A stretch of DNA of 51,057 bases from Methylococcales bacterium (lineage in GTDB: Bacteria > Pseudomonadota > Gammaproteobacteria > Methylococcales > Methylomonadaceae), in NCBI GenBank assembly GCA_028688755.1, contig JAQTXN010000002.1, positions 1 through 51,057 on the forward strand. The letters run 5' to 3'. A model generated the notes under the pieces. The model was not told the DNA's origin and searched no databases. It saw nothing but the letters and a program-made list of their open reading frames with translations. Below, one piece after another: positions 43,876 to 51,057 of this stretch (position 1 is its first letter; every line of letters starts with the position of its first letter). Position numbers and translations under genes: made by a program.

Positions 43876-44751
43876 TTTTTGCATCATTTGCTTTGCTTGC
43901 GCGACGTAACCGCCACCGAATAAATTGACGTGATTTAAGATGTGATAAAGGTTGTAGAGGTTTTTGCGCGTATTATAACCAGCGTCAAGTTGCCACACAT
44001 CGTTATACGCCGCGTAAAAATTTTGGGAAAAACCATCAAATAATTCGGTCATCGCTAAATCTGTTTCACGATCGCCAAAGTAACACGCTGGGTCAAACAT
44101 TACAGGCTGGTTTTGCTCAGTTGTCGCGGCATTTCCGCCCCACAAATCGCCATGCAAAAGTGAAGGCTGCGGCGAGTAATCAATGAAAAAGTCATTTAAT
44201 CGTTCAGATAATTTTTCGCCTAAAACTTGTAATTGCGAGCTATAACCTTTTTGCGCGGCAAGTTGTAATTGAAAACCTAAACGTTTTTCACGCCAAAAAG
44301 TTACCCAATCATCTGTTCGTGCATTTTTTTGTGGCGTTGAACCAATCGTATTGTCGATTTGCCAACCAAAAAAAGGTTGTTTTAGCCGATGTAATTGTGC
44401 GAGTTGCTCGCCAAATACATGTTCTGATTGTGGCGTAGTGCGTTTTAATTCCAGAAATTCTAAAACCAAAAAACTGCTATTTGCCGTTTGACCAAACATA
44501 ATTGGCTGTGGCACTTTTACGGTTTTGGTTTGCGCTAACGCATTCAAACCTGCAAATTCAGCGGCGAACATTTCGACTAAATCGACGCGATTGAGCTTCA
44601 CAAAATAACGTGCCGACGCACCGTGTAATAAATATGCACGGTTAATATCACCGCCCGAAATGGGTTTTGATGTTTGAATTTCAAACGGCGTGCCTGTTGC
44701 ATCACTGATTTGCTGCGCGATTTCTGAAAAATTATTTGGCAACGTATTCAT
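43861..44751 (-). CDS. Fructosamine kinase family protein
   Basis: A 296-residue protein of the fructosamine/ketosamine-3-kinase family (YniA-like). It has SGGDINRAYLL in the glycine-rich region, the ATP Lys in RYFVKLN, the catalytic HGDLWGGN and the metal-site DPACYFGDRETDLAM. Such kinases phosphorylate sugar-amine adducts and so help repair glycated proteins. The family call is firm; the substrate is not known. Divergent from the AI-2E-type permease and convergent with rlmG. Confidence 0.92.
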   Translation of the reverse strand: MNTLPNNFSEIAQQISDATGTPFEIQTSKPISGGDINRAYLLHGASARYFVKLNRVDLVEMFAAEFAGLNALAQTKTVKVPQPIMFGQTANSSFLVLEFLELKRTTPQSEHVFGEQLAQLHRLKQPFFGWQIDNTIGSTPQKNARTDDWVTFWREKRLGFQLQLAAQKGYSSQLQVLGEKLSERLNDFFIDYSPQPSLLHGDLWGGNAATTEQNQPVMFDPACYFGDRETDLAMTELFDGFSQNFYAAYNDVWQLDAGYNTRKNLYNLYHILNHVNLFGGGYVAQAKQMMQKLLAQ

Positions 44752-44794
44752 CTTTTTCTCGTGGTAAATTCATTTCATTTTTTGAGGCGTTTTT

Positions 44795-45853
44795 ATGAAT
44801 CAAGCCCCTTCTTTATTACGCCAATTTTTGCCTGTTATTAGTTTCGTATTGCTGTTGTGGCTGAGTTTTTTGGTGCTACGCGAATTTATGCTAACACTTG
44901 CATGGGCATTTATTGTTGCCTATGTGTTGTGGTCGCCTTATCAAAAATTGACGAACTATTTTAACGGCAATAAATCATTAAGCGCAGGCTTCTTAACAGG
45001 TGCAATGACAATCCTCATTTTGATTATCGCCTACGTTCTACTCCATTTATTACAAAACGAAATGACACGCGCGTATTCGTTTTTGGTCATAAATTTTAAT
45101 CAATCCACAACTGAGTTGCCGCCATTCATCCAAAACGTGCCTTACATTGGCGAGTATTTGCAAAATCATATCAATGACTTACTCGAGAATCGCGTGGCGT
45201 TAAATGAAAAATTACTTGAATGGGCAAAAATCGGTTTGAGCGAAACCGCGCATTTATTAAAAAGTTTCGGTCAATACTTAATTAAATTGTGTTTCGTGTT
45301 AATAACGGTATTTTTTTGTTTTCGAGACGGCGAAAGTTGGCTCACGCAATTGCAAATTGGCACAGTGCATTTTTTGAATGATAAAAATAACGTGTATTTA
45401 CAAACAGCAGGCGATACAGCTCGCGCCGTCGTTTATGGTTTGGTTTTAGCCGCGTTAGGGCAGGGGACAGTGGCAGGAATTGGCTATGCCGTTGCGGGAG
45501 TGAGTACGCCTGTTTTACTTGGTGCATTGACGGCTTTTTTAGCGTTAATTCCAATGGGTGCGACGTTAGTTTGGTTGCCAATAAGTTTCATGTTGCTTAT
45601 CAATAATGAATTCATTGCAGGCGTGGGTTTGCTTGCGTGGGGATTTTTAGCAATTAGTACCGTCGATAATGTCATTCGACCACTCGTCATTTGCGGGGCA
45701 GGGCAAACGCCGTTTTTAATTGTGCTATTTGGTATTTTTGGTGGCTTAACTGCTTTTGGGGCAGTGGGTTTATTTTTAGGACCTATCATCTTGGCAGTAT
45801 TACTTGCTGTTTGGCGAGAATGTTTTCGCTCATTATCCAACATAGATTTGTAA
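44795..45853 (+). CDS. AI-2E family transporter (YdiK/PerM-like permease)
   Basis: A 352-residue inner-membrane protein of the AI-2E transporter (UPF0118) superfamily with about eight helices. N-terminal hydrophobic helices (about 12-50) are followed by a hydrophilic/amphipathic middle (about 95-165) and C-terminal helices with the family signature near GALTAFLALIPMGATLVWLP and VIRPLVICGAGQTPFLIVLF. Some members export autoinducer-2 or act as Na+(Li+)/H+ antiporters; no specific substrate can be assigned. Confidence 0.9.
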   Translation: MNQAPSLLRQFLPVISFVLLLWLSFLVLREFMLTLAWAFIVAYVLWSPYQKLTNYFNGNKSLSAGFLTGAMTILILIIAYVLLHLLQNEMTRAYSFLVINFNQSTTELPPFIQNVPYIGEYLQNHINDLLENRVALNEKLLEWAKIGLSETAHLLKSFGQYLIKLCFVLITVFFCFRDGESWLTQLQIGTVHFLNDKNNVYLQTAGDTARAVVYGLVLAALGQGTVAGIGYAVAGVSTPVLLGALTAFLALIPMGATLVWLPISFMLLINNEFIAGVGLLAWGFLAISTVDNVIRPLVICGAGQTPFLIVLFGIFGGLTAFGAVGLFLGPIILAVLLAVWRECFRSLSNIDL

Positions 45854-45888
45854 CATCTGGTCATAATTCAAAAAATCACTGTTTTCGC

Positions 45889-45917
45889 TTGCTAACCTGT
45901 GCCTATTCTGCTAAAAA
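45889..45917 (+). promoter_or_regulatory. Putative dksA promoter with GC-rich discriminator
   Basis: TTGCTA-N17-TAAAAA matches a sigma-70 promoter at 4/6 in both boxes with ideal spacing. A GC-rich discriminator (TGCGCGG) follows at once, the type of element that makes promoters sensitive to ppGpp/DksA. The transcript would start near 45924, with a 33-nt leader and AGGAG 6 nt before the ATG. Confidence 0.45.
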
Positions 45918-45956
45918 TGCGCGGTTTTAAATCTTGCCACCTTTTAGGAGTTATTG

Positions 45957-46391
45957 ATGACAGAAAATGTCCAAGCCCATGCCTCGCCATTTAGTTTCAC
46001 CCCGTATCAAGAAAAAGAGGGCGAAGAGTATATGAATGAAATTCAACTCGAACATTTTTCAGGAATTTTACATAACTGGAAAAAAGAGTTGATGCACGAA
46101 GTAGATCGCACCGTTGTTCACATGAAAGACGAAGCGGCAAATTTCCCCGACCCTAACGACCGCGCCACACAAGAATCTGAATTTAGTTTAGAACTTCGCA
46201 CTCGTGATCGTGAACGCCGTTTAATCAAAAAAATCGATGACGCGCTCAAAGATATTGAATCAGGTGATTACGGTTATTGTGAAACGTGTGGTATTGAAAT
46301 TGGTATTCGTCGTTTAGAAGCTCGCCCAACGGCGACACTTTGCATTGATTGCAAAACGCTAGACGAAATTCGTGAAAAACAAATGGGCTAA
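45957..46391 (+). CDS. dksA: RNA polymerase-binding transcription factor DksA
   Basis: A 144-residue regulator that inserts a coiled coil into the RNA polymerase secondary channel and, with ppGpp, controls stringent-response promoters. The coiled-coil tip DPNDRA (Asp65, Asp68, Ala70) keeps the key DxxDxA residues; the zinc finger has Cys108, Cys111, Cys129 and Cys132, so it is the redox-stable four-Cys form. ATG 45957 has AGGAG at 45946-45950. gluQRS starts on the last base of its stop codon. Confidence 0.96.
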   Translation: MTENVQAHASPFSFTPYQEKEGEEYMNEIQLEHFSGILHNWKKELMHEVDRTVVHMKDEAANFPDPNDRATQESEFSLELRTRDRERRLIKKIDDALKDIESGDYGYCETCGIEIGIRRLEARPTATLCIDCKTLDEIREKQMG

Positions 46392-47239
46392 TGCACGCCT
46401 CGCGTTATACCAGTCGGTTCGCGCCTTCACCGACTGGACATTTGCATTTAGGTTCAGTTTATACCGCTCTTGCGAGTTTTCTTGATGCCAAAGCCAATCA
46501 AGGTTTTTGGCAACTTCGATTTGATGATTTAGACACGCCACGCAATGTTACAGGCGCAACCACCAACATTTTAAAAACGCTCGAAACGCTCGGATTGCAT
46601 TGGGATGGTGAGGTGGATTATCAAAGTTTGCATCTTGATGAATATCACGCCGTTTTAGAAAATCTCCTCTTCGAGGGAAAAATTTACCGCTGCAAATGTT
46701 CCCGCAAAGATTTAACTCCTATTTACGCGCAAACCTGCCGTAATCAACATATCCCCGCCAACATTCCCCATTCGTTACGCATTAAAACCGATGCACGAGA
46801 AATAAGTTTTAACGACGGTTTGCAAGGTCACATTTCACACAATTTAGCTGAGCAACATGGCGACTTCATTTTGAAACGACGCGACAATATCGTTGCATAC
46901 CAATTTGCCGTTGTCCTTGATGATTTTCGGCAAAATATCAATCATGTCGTGCGCGGCATGGATTTGCTCCATGAAACACCAAAGCAAATTTTCTTGCAGC
47001 AGGTTTTAAATTTACCCACGCCCAATTACGTCCATGTGCCAATTCTAGTAAATGAAAAAGGCGAAAAACTCAGCAAACAAACACTCGCTGCTGCTGTCGA
47101 TTTAACAGCTCCGAATTTGGTTTTATTCAACTTACTTCAATTACTAAATCAAAATCCACCACCAGCATTACAAGCTGAAAATGTAGAAACTATTTTGAAA
47201 TGGGGAATTGAAAATTGGCAACTCGCGCAAGTGCGTTGA
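46391..47239 (+). CDS. gluQ: Glutamyl-Q tRNA(Asp) synthetase GluQRS
   Basis: A 282-residue truncated GluRS paralogue that adds glutamate to queuosine at the wobble position of tRNA-Asp. The HIGH-type motif is FAPSPTGHLHLGSVYTA and the KMSKS-type motif is GEKLSKQTL; zinc-ligand region YRCKCSRKDL plus a later Cys is present. It lacks the anticodon-binding half, as in the family. The dksA-gluQ pairing, here overlapping by 1 nt, is the conserved gammaproteobacterial arrangement. Confidence 0.95.
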   Translation: MHASRYTSRFAPSPTGHLHLGSVYTALASFLDAKANQGFWQLRFDDLDTPRNVTGATTNILKTLETLGLHWDGEVDYQSLHLDEYHAVLENLLFEGKIYRCKCSRKDLTPIYAQTCRNQHIPANIPHSLRIKTDAREISFNDGLQGHISHNLAEQHGDFILKRRDNIVAYQFAVVLDDFRQNINHVVRGMDLLHETPKQIFLQQVLNLPTPNYVHVPILVNEKGEKLSKQTLAAAVDLTAPNLVLFNLLQLLNQNPPPALQAENVETILKWGIENWQLAQVR

Positions 47240-47247
47240 TAGTTAAG

Positions 47248-49965
47248 CTAACGGGCATCGGTTTTACGACGACGTTGTGATTGAGTTGGAACCGTTATTT
47301 TTTTAACAAAAAACTTCCGCAATTCCTCCAAAATCAGCATCACAAATGCCAGTGGAATAATGACTAGCCATGTCATTGCATCCAGCGGGGCTGTGCCAAA
47401 AACAAAATTCCCCCAAGGCGTGTAGTCAATAAAAATCATCAAGGCAATTTCAAGCAAAATGCCCCACAAAATAATCGGATTATCAAATAATTTTCCCTGA
47501 AAAATGGAATGTGTCGGAATCTTGCACAAAAACACATTCACAATTTGCGTGATAATAATCGCGCTAAAACACGCTGTTGTCGCTTCCAAATAAAGCGGAG
47601 AATTCATGACTAACTCGTTTCCCCATTTCCACGCGCCAGTGTGCAATACAAAGAAATACGCCCCCATTGCAACAATCGCTTCAAAAACGCCTAAGAAAAA
47701 ATAGGCTCGAAACAATAATTTCCAATCCAGCAAACGTTCACCATAAGGACGGGGTGGTTTGGACATACTTTCTGGTTCGGGTTTGCTTGAACCTAAACCC
47801 AATGCTGGCACCATATCTGTCCCTAAATCAATGGCGAGAATCTGAATAATTGTCAGCGGCAAGGGAATTTTAAATAATGCAAATAGCAAATACGGCACAA
47901 TTTCGGGGATATTTGACGACAAAATATAGGTTAAAAATTTACGGATATTTTCATAAACGGCTCTGCCTTCTTCAATGGCGGCAATGATGCTAGCGAAATT
48001 ATCATCAAGCAAAATCATATCCGCCGCTTCTTTGGCAACGTCTGTGCCACTGATGCCCATTGCAATGCCAATATCAGCAAGTTTCAAGGCAGGCGCATCA
48101 TTCACGCCATCACCAGTGACTGCAACAATGTGATTCTTCTTTTTTAACGCAGCGACAATTAGCATTTTTTGGTCTGCGGCAACTCGGGCAAAAATAATAT
48201 CTGGGGCATCTAACGCCAAACGCAATTGCGTTTCGGATAATTTGCGTAATTTATCCCCCGTAATGACCACAGGATTATCTGATAACACTTGCCCGATTTG
48301 TTTGCCAATAGCGACGGCGGTATGTGGATGATCGCCCGTAACCATAATAACTTTGATGCCAGCGGCATGACATTTTTGCATTGCCTCGGCAACTTCTGGG
48401 CGTGGTGGATCTTCCAAACCAACCAACCCGCAAAACGTTAATTCATTTTCTTGTGATTCACTGTTATGCCCTTCGTCGATTTCGCGCCACGCAAACGCCA
48501 ACACGCGCAACCCTTTGTCCGCCATTTGTTCTTGCGCTCGAATGATTTTTTGTCGTTCTTGCGCGGTCATGTCTAAAATTTTGCCGTCATCTTGCAAGTG
48601 GGTACAAAGTGGTAAAACCGTTTCAACTGCACCTTTGCAATATAAAACCACATTTTTTGGCGTTTGATGAATCGTTGAAAGTCGTTTGCGGTCGGTATCA
48701 AAAGCGACTTCGTTAATTTTTGGATAGGTGATTTTTTCACCCAAACAGGTTTTTCCCATGTGAACTAACGCCAATTCCATCGGGTCGCCACATGCTTGCC
48801 ATTGCCCGTTCGTCATCGTTTCTTTGAGACTTTGGCAAAGCAACGCATTTTCAAAAAATCGCCGTTGGCTTTCCACAATTTCAGGTTCTCGTGCCAACTG
48901 AATGGGCGTAAAAAATCGGTCTTGCAAATAAATGGTTCGGACTGACATTTTATTTTGCGTGAGCGTTCCCGTTTTATCCGTGCAAATCACGGTAGCAGAG
49001 CCTAACGCTTCAACCGAAGGCAAATGGCGAATCAGGGCATTACGTTTTGCCATACGCTGCGTTGCCATTGCAAGCGACAACGTCACCGTTGGCAATAAAC
49101 CTTCTGGAACGTTGGCGACAATAATCCCAATGGCAAACATAAAATTTGCCCAAAATGACATGCCAACGCTGTGTCCAATAATGAAAAAAATCACGCCGAG
49201 CGACACCGCTAAAATCGCAATAATACGGCTCAAACGCATAATTTCACGTTGCAAAGGCGATTCAGTTTTCACCGCTGTTTGTGTTAAATGAGCAATTTTG
49301 CCAAATTCCGTGTGCATGCCTGTAGCAAACACTAACGCGCGACCTTCGCCCGAAACCACCGATGTTCCCGCTAACAGCGTATTTCGCGAATGCTCTAAAC
49401 TTTCTTCATTTGACGGCGCAGCATCACGCGCTTGAGGTAGCGATTCGCCTGTCACCGTTGCATTATTTACCCGAAGTGAAAACGCCTCAAGCAAACGACA
49501 ATCAGCAGGAACATTGTCGCCTTCTTGCAAAACCAAAATATCACCAGGTACTAATTCAGCGGCAAAAATTTGTTGAATCACATTGTCTCGCAAGACCTTA
49601 ACGTAACTCGGTAACAATTTTTGCAACGCGCTAATCGCACGCTCGGCGCGAAATTGTTGCCAAAAAGAAAATACGCCGTTGATGAAAATTACGCCCAAAA
49701 TCGCATAACCGAGCATTTGCATCCCTTCGCCTGGTTGTTGTGATTCGGCGAAAAAAGCCAAGCCTGCTGCTAGCCATAAAATCAGAGCAAAAAAATGAAT
49801 GAATTCTTTAGCAAATCGCCACAACAGCGATTCGCCACGCACCACATCAATTTGATTTTTGCCGTATTCTTTTAACCGTTTGCCAACTTCGCTCTCAGTT
49901 AAACCAGAATGCCGACTGTGCAAACTAGCAAGTGCGTCTTCAACTTCAAATTGATGAATTTTCAT
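47248..49965 (-). CDS. Type IIC-like (Na,K-ATPase-related) P-type cation ATPase
   Basis: A 905-residue P2-type ATPase. The actuator motif is TGES, the phosphorylated Asp330 lies in CTDKTGTLT, and the hinge is [16 protein letters not shown]4 has [12 protein letters not shown] (Glu288), with PEGLL as in Na,K-ATPases rather than PEGLP of SERCA. TM5 has SNIPEIVP (Ser684, Asn685, Glu688) and TM6 [11 protein letters not shown] (Asp713, Asp717), all of the Na+/K+ site residues I can place. It most likely exchanges Na+ for K+ or H+. No beta subunit is encoded nearby. Its start overlaps the upstream hybrid kinase by 20 nt. Confidence 0.92.
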   Translation of the reverse strand: MKIHQFEVEDALASLHSRHSGLTESEVGKRLKEYGKNQIDVVRGESLLWRFAKEFIHFFALILWLAAGLAFFAESQQPGEGMQMLGYAILGVIFINGVFSFWQQFRAERAISALQKLLPSYVKVLRDNVIQQIFAAELVPGDILVLQEGDNVPADCRLLEAFSLRVNNATVTGESLPQARDAAPSNEESLEHSRNTLLAGTSVVSGEGRALVFATGMHTEFGKIAHLTQTAVKTESPLQREIMRLSRIIAILAVSLGVIFFIIGHSVGMSFWANFMFAIGIIVANVPEGLLPTVTLSLAMATQRMAKRNALIRHLPSVEALGSATVICTDKTGTLTQNKMSVRTIYLQDRFFTPIQLAREPEIVESQRRFFENALLCQSLKETMTNGQWQACGDPMELALVHMGKTCLGEKITYPKINEVAFDTDRKRLSTIHQTPKNVVLYCKGAVETVLPLCTHLQDDGKILDMTAQERQKIIRAQEQMADKGLRVLAFAWREIDEGHNSESQENELTFCGLVGLEDPPRPEVAEAMQKCHAAGIKVIMVTGDHPHTAVAIGKQIGQVLSDNPVVITGDKLRKLSETQLRLALDAPDIIFARVAADQKMLIVAALKKKNHIVAVTGDGVNDAPALKLADIGIAMGISGTDVAKEAADMILLDDNFASIIAAIEEGRAVYENIRKFLTYILSSNIPEIVPYLLFALFKIPLPLTIIQILAIDLGTDMVPALGLGSSKPEPESMSKPPRPYGERLLDWKLLFRAYFFLGVFEAIVAMGAYFFVLHTGAWKWGNELVMNSPLYLEATTACFSAIIITQIVNVFLCKIPTHSIFQGKLFDNPIILWGILLEIALMIFIDYTPWGNFVFGTAPLDAMTWLVIIPLAFVMLILEELRKFFVKKITVPTQSQRRRKTDAR

Positions 49966-51057
49966 GTTTTTTGCCTATTTTAATTGGTGAAATCCACTTC
50001 AATAACGCTTGATACAAATCATCGGGGTAAATCGGTTTAGCTAAATAATCATTCATGCCTGCTTCAAGGCATTTGTCTTTGTCTTGTGATAGGGCATTTG
50101 CTGTCATGGCGATAATTGGCAAGTCATTCAACGCAGGATTTTTACGCATTTCAATGGCTGCACTCACCCCGTCCATAATCGGCATTTGCATATCCATCAG
50201 CACAATATCGAAATGACGAGTAGTGACAATTTCGACGGCTTCTTTGCCATCATTTACCATGCAAATATCAAAGTCACAATTAGCGAGCAATCCTTGCAAA
50301 ACTTGTTGGTTAAAATCATTGTCTTCAACAACCAAAATCGCTGCGCCCGAAATCGTTTTTAAGGCTTCTTTGCAATTTATCACGCCTATTTTTCGAGCGT
50401 TTAAACACCCGTTTGATTTTTCTAATTGTGCGGTGAACCAAAAAATACTGCCTTTGCCAATCTGACTTTCAACACCCACATCGCCATTCATTAAATTGGC
50501 GAGTTGTTTTGAAATGGCTAACCCCAAACCTGTCCCGCCATATTTTCGAGACGTTGAATTGTCTGCTTGTTGGAATGATTGAAATAAACTTGCTTGCGCT
50601 TCGCTGGTTAAACCAATTCCCGTGTCACGCACGGAAAATTTTAAAAATACCGTCTTGTCCGTTTCATCTAGCACTTGCACGCTTACTGAAATACCGCCGT
50701 TTTCGGTAAATTTAATCGCATTACCAACGTAGTTAACTAAAATTTGTCCTAAGCGCAAGGCATCGCCATTGAGTGTTTTCGGGACGCGCGGCTCAATGTC
50801 AAAAAATAATTTCAATCCTTTATCCGCCGCCTTTGCCGCCGTCAAATTTTTAAGGTTTTCAATCACATCGTCGAATGCAAATTCTTCATGAGCAACAGAT
50901 AATTTGCCCGCTTCAATTTTTGAAAAATCGAGTACTTCGTTAAGGATGCCAAGCAAGTGATTACTTGAAAGCTGAATTTTTGAAAGGTAATCGTGCTGTT
51001 TTGGGGTTAAATCGGTCTGCATTGCCAAATATGAAAGCCCAATAATCGCATTCATTG
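49946..51057 (-). CDS. Hybrid sensor histidine kinase, 3' part (5' end outside window)
   Basis: 370 residues of a larger protein; the visible start is inside the H-box region, since [12 protein letters not shown] follows where HEIRTP normally stands, and the reading frame is open to the right edge. HATPase motifs are intact: [13 protein letters not shown] (N-box), SVRDTGIGL (G1) and [17 protein letters not shown] (G2). A receiver domain follows with phosphoacceptor Asp in [14 protein letters not shown] and Lys in [12 protein letters not shown]. No HPt domain is present. Input domains are unknown. It overlaps the P-type ATPase, so the two may be cotranscribed and functionally linked. Confidence 0.9.
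   Translation of the reverse strand, partial: MNAIIGLSYLAMQTDLTPKQHDYLSKIQLSSNHLLGILNEVLDFSKIEAGKLSVAHEEFAFDDVIENLKNLTAAKAADKGLKLFFDIEPRVPKTLNGDALRLGQILVNYVGNAIKFTENGGISVSVQVLDETDKTVFLKFSVRDTGIGLTSEAQASLFQSFQQADNSTSRKYGGTGLGLAISKQLANLMNGDVGVESQIGKGSIFWFTAQLEKSNGCLNARKIGVINCKEALKTISGAAILVVEDNDFNQQVLQGLLANCDFDICMVNDGKEAVEIVTTRHFDIVLMDMQMPIMDGVSAAIEMRKNPALNDLPIIAMTANALSQDKDKCLEAGMNDYLAKPIYPDDLYQALLKWISPIKIGKKHENSSI

Overview
The window comes from a Gram-negative, low-GC (about 40% by eye) gammaproteobacterium. The evidence is the gene set and order: a trpF-trpB-trpA-accD-folC-SPOR-cvpA-purF run, dksA followed by gluQRS, plus ratA/rnfH, slyX, rapA, the EF-P paralogue efpL/yeiP, rlmG and pqiB. Abundant c-di-GMP and 7TMR-DISM sensors, chemoreceptor genes and GGGC-armed intergenic palindromes would fit a free-living or filamentous sulfur-oxidiser or methylotroph-type lineage. 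The sequence alone does not fix the genus.

Layout. 1-2628 (minus, running off the left edge) encodes a very large Ala/Thr-rich surface or type I-secreted protein with L-T-x-x-Q repeats followed by RTX repeats. 2902-4070 is hisE-tatA-ubiX (minus). 4194-9410 carries an NSS transporter, ratA, rnfH and a large class A penicillin-binding protein. 9473-17221 is a tightly packed biosynthetic run, with many start/stop overlaps, for tryptophan, malonyl-CoA, folate, septal SPOR, CvpA and purine synthesis. 17499-20976 has an Aer-like chemoreceptor, slyX and two unknown coiled-coil genes. 20980-26001 (minus) has a small secreted polar protein, a THI5/NMT1-GAF-GGDEF-EAL receptor and pqiB.

26097-31743 holds rapA, a monothiol glutaredoxin, efpL and a TonB-dependent receptor. 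31921-38371 is the most distinctive block: three tandem paralogous 7TMR-DISM receptors, two ending in GGEEF diguanylate cyclases and the third in a histidine kinase that overlaps its own OmpR-type response regulator. A cNMP-like/HDOD protein follows (38515-39882). 39935-42378 (minus) encodes a CZB-like protein that has lost two zinc ligands, and a secreted Cys-rich protein. 42537-42678 is a MITE-like nested inverted repeat. 42733-47239 has rlmG, a fructosamine-kinase-like gene, an AI-2E-family permease, dksA and gluQRS. 47248-51057 (minus) has a Na,K-ATPase-like type IIC P-ATPase and the 3' part of a hybrid histidine kinase.

Housekeeping operons alternate with sensory modules. At least three genes could make c-di-GMP, one of which could also degrade it; their outputs probably feed motility, adhesion or surface-protein display, but no direct link is visible here. 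No rRNA, tRNA, CRISPR array, prophage or intact insertion sequence was found.
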